From: Bacillota bacterium
Lineage (GTDB): Bacteria; Bacillota; Clostridia; Oscillospirales; Ruminococcaceae
NCBI GenBank assembly: GCA_023456995.1
Contig: JAEWNU010000313.1
Span: 1-6,033, forward strand
Reading direction: 5' to 3'
DNA: 6,033 nucleotides
The translations under genes were made by a program, and so were the position numbers. This document shows, in pieces, positions 1 to 4,967 of the stretch. Below the pieces are notes generated by a model. It saw only the letters and a list, made by a program, of their open reading frames with translations, ran no database searches and was not told the DNA's origin. The first letter of the stretch is position 1. Every line of letters starts with the position of its first letter.

Positions 1-147
1 CTTCTAATCGCTTAGGTTTTATGTTAAATTAAAAATGGTCATGATAGAAATAGAAACCTCTTATGATAACTAGCGGTTTATAACATCCGCCATTGCCAAG
101 CCGGATGCATTAAGTCATCTGGCCGTCGACAGATGGGGAGGATATTT
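1..147. other. Upstream region of the oxidoreductase gene, no gene found
   Basis: This stretch is AT-rich at its left end and holds no convincing coding region. It contains a short inverted repeat, CATCCG at 84-89 and CGGATG at 102-107, and a weaker overlapping one, GCGG at 73-76 and CCGC at 87-90, so only one of the two could form at a time. A TATGAT hexamer at 62-67 resembles a -10 box, but there is no good -35 box at the right distance. TTGCCA at 93-98 resembles a -35 box but lacks a matching -10. I therefore call no promoter. Confidence 0.4.
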
Positions 148-155
148 AAAGGAGG
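148..155 (+). promoter_or_regulatory. Ribosome binding site that sets the TTG start at 163
   Basis: AAAGGAGG lies 7 bases before a TTG codon at 163. The longer reading frame from the ATG at 133 would place this strong site inside the coding sequence and give that ATG only a poor site of its own, so the TTG is the better start. Confidence 0.85.
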
Positions 156-162
156 CGTTTTT

Positions 163-1650
163 TTGAAGCATTTTGATATTGTCATTGTAGGCAGCGGAGC
201 CGGTCTTATGGTGATGGAAGCCGCCTTAAACAAAGGGCTAAGCTGCGCAATTATTGAAAAATCGAAGTTTGGCGGCACATGCCTGACCAAGGGCTGCATT
301 CCGTCTAAAATGCTGGTCTATCCCGCGGATTTCATCCGTGAGGCACAAACCTCCGAAAGATTCGGCATTCGGACAGGCTCCGTGCAGATGGACTGGGAAA
401 CAATTTCTAGTAGGATGTGGGAGCAGATTGATTTTAATAAAACGATTGAAAAAAATCTGCAAAGCATCCCGAACCTGACGGTTTATAAAGGTAGTGCTGC
501 TTTTGTTGACACTAACCGTATGGTCATTTCTCAGCCCGGTCAGGCGGATGAAATCATTTCAGGCGACCGTTTTATTCTTGCAGCAGGTGCCAGAAGCTTT
601 GTGCCTAAAGTCGAGGGGCTCGAAGATACCGGTTATATTACATCCGAAAGCTTTTTTGGTGAGAAATTCCCCAAAAAGCCGTGGAAAAGCCTTGTCATTG
701 TCGGCAGCGGCGCCATCGGAGCTGAATTTGCCCACATTTTTTCCGCTTTTGGCACGCAGGTCACCATCATCTCACGCACAAGCGGCATATTGAACAAAGA
801 AGAAACTGAGGTGGCACAGTTTGTCGAAAGACAATTTATCCGGGCGGGTATTACCGTGCTTAACGACAGCGACATTCTTTCGGTTACTTCCAAGGACGGT
901 CAAAAGCAGCTGACCACTCAAAACCGCCTCACCGGCCAACGCACAGTTGTGGAATGCGAGGAGATTTTGGTGGCTGCCGGCGTGCAATCCAACGCCGACA
1001 GCCTCGCGCTCCAAAAAGCGCGTGTAGCGGTAGATAGTAAAGGTTGGATTATTACAAACGCTTATCTTGAGACCTCGCAGGAACATATCTGGGCCTTGGG
1101 CGACATCAACGGCAAATATCAGTTTAGGCACAAAGCCAACTATGAGGCACAAATTTTAATCCGCAACCTTTTCTCAGAAGACGAAAAAAGCGAGGCGCGC
1201 TATGACACGGTTCCGTGGACCATTTTTACGCACCCACAGGTGTCGCATGTCGGCATGACCGAAAAAGAGGTCCAGCAAAAGGGGCTGACTTATCAGACCG
1301 CTAAAAATTATTATTCAGAAGTTGTAGGCGGCAGGGCGATGGGCTACCACTACCGCGATGAAGACAACGGCTTTGTAAAGATGATTGTTGACGAAAACAA
1401 AAAAATTCTTGGCGTTCACATTGTCGGCCCGCAGTCCTCTGTTCTGCTTCAGCCATTTGTCTACCTGATGAATGCGGGTTATCAGTGCCAGAAGAAGTGT
1501 CGGTCAATAAGCGCCAAGGATTTTGAAATGCTTAGAATTTTGTGCCCCGATATTGGAACCTATGCGCCCATTAATGATTCGATGATTATCCATCCTTCGC
1601 TCAATGAGCTGACCGCATGGGTGTTCGAAAAGTTTGATCTTCCACAATAG
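163..1650 (+). CDS. FAD-dependent pyridine nucleotide-disulfide oxidoreductase, dihydrolipoamide dehydrogenase-like
   Basis: This is a class I flavoprotein disulfide reductase of 495 residues from the TTG start. The N-terminal FAD-binding motif GSGAG is at residues 10-14. The redox-active pair is Cys40 and Cys45 in GGTCLTKGCIPSK. The second Rossmann motif GSGAIGAE is at 181-188, the second FAD motif ALGD at 311-314, and the C-terminal dimerisation domain ends with the His477-Glu482 dyad in HPSLNE. All catalytic parts are present, so the enzyme should be active, moving electrons between NAD(P)H, FAD and a disulfide substrate in the cytoplasm. Two features are unusual: Ser204-Arg205 after the second Rossmann strand, which looks more like NADPH than NADH binding, and a C-terminal insertion carrying Cys442, Cys446 and Cys461. 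No 2-oxoacid dehydrogenase, glycine cleavage or mer genes are next to it in the window, so the substrate is unknown. Alternatives are a mercuric reductase-like or low-molecular-weight thiol disulfide reductase. The family call is very sure, the exact function is not. Confidence 0.93.
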   Translation: MKHFDIVIVGSGAGLMVMEAALNKGLSCAIIEKSKFGGTCLTKGCIPSKMLVYPADFIREAQTSERFGIRTGSVQMDWETISSRMWEQIDFNKTIEKNLQSIPNLTVYKGSAAFVDTNRMVISQPGQADEIISGDRFILAAGARSFVPKVEGLEDTGYITSESFFGEKFPKKPWKSLVIVGSGAIGAEFAHIFSAFGTQVTIISRTSGILNKEETEVAQFVERQFIRAGITVLNDSDILSVTSKDGQKQLTTQNRLTGQRTVVECEEILVAAGVQSNADSLALQKARVAVDSKGWIITNAYLETSQEHIWALGDINGKYQFRHKANYEAQILIRNLFSEDEKSEARYDTVPWTIFTHPQVSHVGMTEKEVQQKGLTYQTAKNYYSEVVGGRAMGYHYRDEDNGFVKMIVDENKKILGVHIVGPQSSVLLQPFVYLMNAGYQCQKKCRSISAKDFEMLRILCPDIGTYAPINDSMIIHPSLNELTAWVFEKFDLPQ

Positions 1651-1701
1651 TCAAATGCACTTTCGACAAAAAGTGTTCAAAAACCCATGGCTTCTAATTG
1701 A

Positions 1702-1740
1702 CAGGGCGGCTGCTAATTGCAGCCGCCCTGCTTGCGTTTT
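1702..1740 (+). terminator. Strong intrinsic terminator, probably shared by convergent genes
   Basis: CAGGGCGGCTGC at 1702-1713 pairs perfectly with GCAGCCGCCCTG at 1719-1730 over 12 base pairs, with a TAATT loop, and is followed by CTTGCGTTTT. It lies 51 bases after the oxidoreductase stop. The minus-strand DUF3892 gene stops at 1739, inside the T-rich tail, so the same hairpin can also end that transcript, although its minus-strand tail is less U-rich. Confidence 0.9.
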
Positions 1741-2032
1741 ACCCCTTATTTTCGGGAGAAATTGAGGACAGATTACTCAGGTTGTTGCCGTCACTGCCGT
1801 CGGGCAGCGATTTTAGATATTCTGTGTCACCCCGGTGAGCGATGCCCACGCCCCTGATGCCACCTTCCCGCGCCAGTGCGACGGCCTGTGTTTTATCCAG
1901 AACCGTGTTATCAGAGAGCTGATAGCCGGTAACCTTACCGCCTTCTTTGACCAAAGCTGTGATGTTGCGGGCGTCAGGTGCTGGCGAGGGAATTTGATCC
2001 AGTGTATTTCGCGCCAAATTATTTTGCTCCAC
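1739..2032 (-). CDS. Small DUF3892 domain protein, function unknown
   Basis: This encodes 97 residues from a GTG start at 2032, or 98 from a TTG at 2035. The GTG is preferred because it sits 7 bases after AAAGGAGG (2040-2047), while the TTG is only 4 bases away. The middle matches what I recall of DUF3892 proteins: ITALVKEGGKVTGYQLSD, then VLDKTQAVALAREGGIRGVG, then EYLKSLPDG, with a polar tail. There is no signal peptide, membrane segment or cysteine, so it is probably a small soluble cytoplasmic protein. The family is common in Bacillota and has no settled function that I know of. It follows gltS on the same strand but a terminator (2144-2217) separates them, so it probably has its own promoter. 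Its stop codon lies in the tail of the convergent terminator. Gene call is firm, family call fairly firm. Confidence 0.8.
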   Translation of the reverse strand: MEQNNLARNTLDQIPSPAPDARNITALVKEGGKVTGYQLSDNTVLDKTQAVALAREGGIRGVGIAHRGDTEYLKSLPDGSDGNNLSNLSSISPENKG

Positions 2033-2039
2033 CAAAACT

Positions 2040-2047
2040 CCTCCTTT
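2040..2047 (-). promoter_or_regulatory. Ribosome binding site of the DUF3892 gene
   Basis: On the minus strand this reads AAAGGAGG. It is 7 bases before the GTG at 2032 and 4 bases before the TTG at 2035, and so favours the GTG. Confidence 0.8.
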
Positions 2048-2074
2048 GTTTTTTAGTTAGTTTATGCATCAGCG

Positions 2075-2110
2075 TTTGAATTATCGGTTTAGAGTACTCG
2101 TCAAAAACAG
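2075..2110 (-). promoter_or_regulatory. Possible weak promoter region for the DUF3892 gene
   Basis: On the minus strand a TTGACG hexamer is followed by GATAAT, but only 14 bases separate them, which is too short for a standard vegetative promoter. Some promoter is expected here because a terminator isolates this gene from gltS. This is a tentative placement only. Confidence 0.25.
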
Positions 2111-2143
2111 GCAGAAACCCACATTAAAAAAGACCAACACCAC

Positions 2144-2217
2144 AATTAAAAATAAAACCATCGGGACTCCGCTGTAAGAATGGCATAAAGCTCATTCCAG
2201 ACAACGAAGCCCCGACG
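2144..2217 (-). terminator. Intrinsic terminator of gltS, with G-U pairs that show its direction
   Basis: Arms at 2205-2217 and 2159-2171 form a 13-pair stem on the minus-strand RNA, including three G-U pairs. The same positions would be A-C mismatches if the plus strand were transcribed. The apical region of about 33 bases can form an inner GAATG/CATTC hairpin. The stem is followed on the minus strand by GTTTTATTTTTAATT. It begins about 20 bases after the gltS stop codon, which fits a gltS terminator. Confidence 0.85.
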
Positions 2218-2238
2218 GCGCTTAGCAGAAAGTACGTG

Positions 2239-3429
2239 TTACTTCAATGCATTTATGAAGAACAGTATGACAAAGGAGTTGACGAAGTCGATAAACAGTC
2301 CGCCGATAATCGGGAGAACAAAGAATGCTTTCGGCGAAGGGCCATACTTGGTTACAACCGCGGTCATGTTGGCAACACCATTGGGGGTTGCGCCCATGCC
2401 GAATCCGCAGTGGCCAGCAGAAAGAACCGCAGCGTCATAGTCTCTGCCCATAACGTTAAAGGTAACAAAGTTTGCGTACAAGTACATCAGAACGACCTGT
2501 GCCAGCAGGATAACAACCAGCGGCAATGCCAGGCTTGCCAGCTCCCAGAGCTTCAGTGACATCAGCGCCTGAGCCAAGAAAACAGCGAGGAAAATGTCGC
2601 CCAGAGCCTGAATTTCGGCAATGCGAATTTCTTTGGATGTTCCGTCCTTGAAGAAGTTGCGCATGAAAGCTGCTACGAGCATCGAACCGATATAAGCCGG
2701 TACAGTCAATCCGGTTAAGGCGATCAACTTAGAAACATAGCTGCCAAGGAACATTGCAATGGCAATCTGGAAAAATGCGGTGGACATGTGACCGCTGCTT
2801 AAAATAACCTTTGTCTCTTCAATGACAGAATTGTTGGTGGCAGCATTTGCCACGCCAGCCTTCAGGTTACGTTTACGAATCAGACGGTTAGCAATCGGGC
2901 CGCCCATCAGGCTGCCGCTGACCAAGCCGAAGGTCGCCGCAGCGACTGCGATGGTAGAAGCGCCTGTTAAACCGGCTGCTTCCATCATGGGACCAAAAGC
3001 AGCGGAAGTACCATGACCGCCGGTCATGGGAACCGAGCCTACAGCCACGCCGAGCAGCGGATTTTGACCCATCAGTGCGGCAATACCTGCACCGACAGCA
3101 TTCTGGAATACGCACAGCAAGCTCGCCGCGCCCAAAAACACAACAACAGCTACTGAGCCTTTCTTAAGAACAGCCAAGCTTGCGCCAAAGCCTACCGTGG
3201 TGAAAAAGCAGATCATGAAAAAGCTTTGTAGGCCGGTGTCCAGTTTGATGGTTGCTGTGCCACTGACGTTAAGCGCCAGGTTTAGCAGCGAGAACAGCAG
3301 ACCGCCCACAACCGGGGCCGGAATACAAAATTTGTTCAGAAATCCGATTTTGTCAACCAGGAATTTACCGAATAATAAAACTACAACCGAAAGACCAAAT
3401 GTTTCAACTAAATTAAAAGACAGCTCCAT
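2239..3429 (-). CDS. gltS: Sodium/glutamate symporter GltS
   Basis: This is a polytopic inner-membrane protein of 396 residues that should import glutamate together with sodium, close to the 401 residues of Escherichia coli GltS. It is built of two similar halves of opposite orientation. Each has a glycine-rich re-entrant loop: the first around residues 133-145 with TGGHGTSAAFG, the second around 339-355 with GHCGFGMGATPNGVANM. MGGPIANRLIRKRN at about 175-188 is another family-typical stretch, closing the first half before a more polar linker (about 189-213). Start choice: the ATG at 3429 (MELSFNLVETFG) lies 10 bases after GGGAGG and matches where related proteins begin. The ATG at 3435 is only 4 bases from it, and the ATG at 3447 overlaps it and is excluded. 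It has its own terminator downstream and a long leader upstream. The kinase and YcbB-type regulator genes just upstream suggest control by glutamate or glutamine supply, which is inference. Confidence 0.95.
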   Translation of the reverse strand: MELSFNLVETFGLSVVVLLFGKFLVDKIGFLNKFCIPAPVVGGLLFSLLNLALNVSGTATIKLDTGLQSFFMICFFTTVGFGASLAVLKKGSVAVVVFLGAASLLCVFQNAVGAGIAALMGQNPLLGVAVGSVPMTGGHGTSAAFGPMMEAAGLTGASTIAVAAATFGLVSGSLMGGPIANRLIRKRNLKAGVANAATNNSVIEETKVILSSGHMSTAFFQIAIAMFLGSYVSKLIALTGLTVPAYIGSMLVAAFMRNFFKDGTSKEIRIAEIQALGDIFLAVFLAQALMSLKLWELASLALPLVVILLAQVVLMYLYANFVTFNVMGRDYDAAVLSAGHCGFGMGATPNGVANMTAVVTKYGPSPKAFFVLPIIGGLFIDFVNSFVILFFINALK

Positions 3430-3439
3430 AGACATATTT

Positions 3440-3445
3440 CCTCCC
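3440..3445 (-). promoter_or_regulatory. Ribosome binding site of gltS
   Basis: The minus strand reads GGGAGG, 4 bases before the ATG at 3435 and 10 bases before the ATG at 3429. It rules out the in-frame ATG at 3447. Confidence 0.8.
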
Positions 3446-3559
3446 ATAAATCATTCGTTGCCAGACTAAAAGACAAAATCACCTTGTGTCAGGTATTCCG
3501 GCGGGCATCAAAACCCATTACACAGCGGTGCGCTATTCTTTAGCCTTCCACTGTCTTTT

Positions 3560-3632
3560 TTGCGGCGGGTATCCGAAAGTGCCCGGACGCTTTTCCCCTA
3601 AGGCGTCCCCTGTGCGTTAAATATTGCCGCGG
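3560..3632 (+). ncRNA. Candidate structured RNA element with three helices, class unknown
   Basis: A closing stem (GCGGC at 3562-3566 with GCCGC at 3626-3630, extendable by two U-G pairs) encloses two adjacent hairpins. Hairpin one pairs 3567-3572 with 3579-3584 around the loop CCGAAA. Hairpin two pairs 3585-3593 with 3600-3608, nine pairs around the loop TCCCCT. A 17-base single strand (3609-3625) links back to the closing stem. Up to five U-G pairs are allowed on the plus strand, and these become A-C mismatches on the minus strand, so the plus strand folds better. That makes it antisense to the gltS leader, which is odd. No promoter was found for a plus-strand transcript. It may equally be part of the leader folding less well. 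Confidence 0.3.
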
Positions 3633-3644
3633 TGGGTGGTCCAC

Positions 3645-3674
3645 ATTTTAGATCGTTGACCCCATGCGCGTCAT
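3645..3674 (-). promoter_or_regulatory. Second candidate gltS promoter
   Basis: On the minus strand ATGACG (3674 to 3669) is followed after 18 bases by TAAAAT (3650 to 3645), matching the vegetative consensus at 4 and 5 of 6 positions. It would start transcription near 3638 and give a leader of about 210 bases that contains the three-helix element. Confidence 0.35.
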
Positions 3675-3761
3675 ATTTCTTTCAAACTACCCGCCTGCCC
3701 CCCCGCGTTGTCGTCTTTCTTTAAAAGCGCGACCTTCAGGCTCTTGCCCGGCAATTCACAG

Positions 3762-3781
3762 TTTTGTTCCTGTGTTTGTTC
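3762..3781. repeat. Direct repeat TTTGTTC, possible regulator site
   Basis: On the plus strand TTTTGTTC (3762-3769) and GTTTGTTC (3774-3781) share 7 of 8 bases with a 12-base period. On the minus strand they read GAACAAA twice. The repeat lies at the predicted transcription start of the upstream gltS promoter. It resembles, but does not match in spacing, the TTTTGT tandem I recall for the Bacillus subtilis GlnL regulator. Confidence 0.35.
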
Positions 3782-3786
3782 TGAGT

Positions 3787-3814
3787 GTAATAGCTGTTCT
3801 TCAATTGGCGTCAA
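3787..3814 (-). promoter_or_regulatory. Candidate vegetative promoter for gltS
   Basis: On the minus strand TTGACG (3814 to 3809) and TATTAC (3792 to 3787) are separated by 16 bases, matching consensus at 5 and 4 of 6 positions. Transcription would begin near 3780 and give a leader of about 350 bases. Upstream lie palindromes ACAATTGT (3842-3849), ATCGAT (3833-3838) and AAGTACTT (3864-3871), which could be protein sites or chance. Confidence 0.5.
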
Positions 3815-3900
3815 AATGTGTCGAATTTGAAAATCGATTCTACAATTGTTCTAATCATACCCCAAGTACTTTTGTTAGTATTGCCAATAAAATTCGTTTT

Positions 3901-3930
3901 AAAAATAAAAAAACCGCTGCAAAGCAGCGG
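3901..3930 (-). terminator. Strong intrinsic terminator of the two-component operon
   Basis: On the minus strand CCGCTGC (3930 to 3924 as part of the arm) pairs over 7 GC-rich pairs with GCAGCGG (3920 to 3914) around a TTT loop, followed by TTTTTTTATTTTT (3913 to 3901). The tail leaves no doubt about direction. It lies about 190 bases after the regulator stop codon and separates that operon from gltS. Confidence 0.93.
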
Positions 3931-4121
3931 CAATGAAGAATTTTTTGCTTCAATCTTATTAGATTCACATAAAGTTATTCAATATATGCTGTAAAATATT
4001 ACTTAATAGTCCTTAATTTTTGCAAAATTATTAATTGAACACCTTTTTCAATATAATTTTACAATAATTTTCAATTTTAGCCTCTTTTCAATATATTGTT
4101 TTTGTTTCAACGACAAAAGCC
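3931..4121 (-). other. AT-rich 3' untranslated region of the regulator transcript
   Basis: This spacer is strongly AT-rich and has no coding frame worth reporting. It carries TTCAATATA three times on the plus strand, at 3978-3986, 4047-4055 and 4087-4095, and a related TTCAATTTT near 4070. In such AT-rich DNA the repeats may be chance. A small TGAAG/CTTCA hairpin (3934-3952) lies just before the terminator. Confidence 0.45.
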
Positions 4122-4967
4122 TCAAATTTCTTCTGCCAAAATTACCATGCCGTCGATAAACTTCTTTAAATTGACCTTCCCGCTTGGCCCCTTGCCTTGA
4201 ATTCGCGCCATCTCAGCGCGCACCTCACCAAACGGAAACAGCCGGGAGGCGTATTGTATGAATACTTCGTTGCCGTAGTCCTCCACGCCAAGGCTCGCCA
4301 AATGATGCAAACCGCGTTCGATCGCACGCCGGATACGCTGTTCGGTTGACTTAGGGTTACTACCCAGCTGGGCGCAAAGCGTGCGCATCCCCACCTGCGA
4401 CACCGTTTCACGCCGGCGCAACAGTGTGACACATAATTCAATAATATCCTTTGAACCCTTCTCTCCCGCCATGCCCAATTGGATGAGTATGCTTTTAAGG
4501 CGCTGGCGCCAAACCTCTTCACGGCTGGCAGGGGCGGTGTGTGCAGCACCCTGCAACCCGGCGTGCAGCATATTTTGGATGCTGGAAAGCGTACGCGCCT
4601 GCTCAATCTGCTGTGCCACATTGCCAACCACCCGTTTAATCTCAAACAGATTAATTGGCTTGTGGATAAAAAATTCCACACCGGCTTCATAGGCTTTAGC
4701 CACCATCTCTTTTGCACTGACCTGTGATATCATAATAAACCGGGCTGAAGACTGTCGAGCCTTTAATTCGCGCACAACCTGTATGCCGTCCATGTCTGGC
4801 ATCAGCAGGTCTATTAGAATGAGGTCGGGACCACAGGCCGCAATCTGGGCAAGATCCACATGACCATCTTCGGTTGTTCCGCAGACTTCGCCCAGATCTT
4901 CGCCTTCAATAATACCCTCTAACACGGCCACGACCGTGGGGTCGTCTTCAATGATGTAAATCCGCAT
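4122..4967 (-). CDS. glnL: YcbB-type (GlnL-like) two-component response regulator
   Basis: This encodes a 281-residue cytoplasmic DNA-binding response regulator. Residues 1-120 are a receiver domain with the acidic pocket Glu7-Asp8-Asp9, the phosphoacceptor Asp53 in LILIDLLMPDMDG, Ser81 at the end of the fourth strand and Lys103 in HKP. A polar linker (about 121-150) leads to a C-terminal output domain of about 130 residues. That part (SILIQLGMAGEKGSKDIIELC, then RTLCAQLGSNPKSTEQRIRRAIERG and NLKKFIDGM) resembles the YcbB domain of Bacillus subtilis GlnL, a helical DNA-binding fold related to the Spo0A output domain. The ATG at 4967 follows GGAGGAGG by 3 bases (6 from the first GGAGG) and overlaps the kinase stop by 20 bases, so translation is probably coupled. 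Known GlnL activates genes for glutamine use. The gltS gene next door suggests a glutamate or glutamine role. Receiver call is certain, output-domain family quite likely, target inferred. Confidence 0.9.
   Translation of the reverse strand: MRIYIIEDDPTVVAVLEGIIEGEDLGEVCGTTEDGHVDLAQIAACGPDLILIDLLMPDMDGIQVVRELKARQSSARFIMISQVSAKEMVAKAYEAGVEFFIHKPINLFEIKRVVGNVAQQIEQARTLSSIQNMLHAGLQGAAHTAPASREEVWRQRLKSILIQLGMAGEKGSKDIIELCVTLLRRRETVSQVGMRTLCAQLGSNPKSTEQRIRRAIERGLHHLASLGVEDYGNEVFIQYASRLFPFGEVRAEMARIQGKGPSGKVNLKKFIDGMVILAEEI

Larger units (their letters stand above)
3446..3900 (-). other. Long untranslated leader and promoter region of gltS
   Basis: This gap of more than 450 bases has no supportable gene on either strand. 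A plus-strand frame at 3664-3936 is AT-rich at its end, lacks a ribosome binding site and runs into the regulator's terminator. Read on the minus strand towards gltS, the region holds two candidate promoters (3787-3814 and 3645-3674), a CACAG/CTGTG hairpin (3756-3773), a CGGGC/GCCTG hairpin with an AAGA loop near 3739-3752, a CAGTGG/CCGCTG hairpin (3524-3554) and a weak GACACAA/TTTTGTC hairpin followed by TTTT near the ribosome binding site. It also contains the three-helix element at 3560-3632. I could not match it to a riboswitch or T-box class by eye. Confidence 0.55.

Noticed and set aside
133..162. ATG at 133 as the start of the oxidoreductase
   Set aside because: It would put the strong AAAGGAGG site inside the gene and add ten residues before the usual FAD-binding strand. 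The TTG at 163 has ideal spacing.
772..1152. Minus-strand open frame of 126 codons inside the oxidoreductase gene
   Set aside because: It is a shadow of a gene with full family conservation on the other strand.
1657..1676. Hairpin GCACTTT/AAAGTGT just after the oxidoreductase stop
   Set aside because: It is not followed by a T run, and a much stronger terminator lies just downstream.
3560..3640. Resemblance to a cyclic di-GMP riboswitch or RNase P RNA (CGCACAGGG, CGTCCGGGC and GAAA pieces)
   Set aside because: The short words are present but not in the order or structural context of those families.
3615..3650. T-box-like string GTGG...CACCGCGG on the minus strand
   Set aside because: The match to the T-box antiterminator needs a six-base insertion, no terminator with a U tail follows, and no specifier stem was found.
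3480..3680. Short leader peptides in the gltS leader on the minus strand
   Set aside because: Several ATG-to-stop runs of 8 to 10 codons exist, but none has a ribosome binding site or a run of regulatory codons.
3664..3936. Plus-strand open frame of 90 codons
   Set aside because: It has no ribosome binding site, no recognisable domain, and its end runs through the terminator of the two-component operon.
4166..4717. Minus-strand open frame of 183 codons inside the regulator gene
   Set aside because: It is another frame of the response regulator, rich in Arg, Trp and Cys, with no ribosome binding site or domain.
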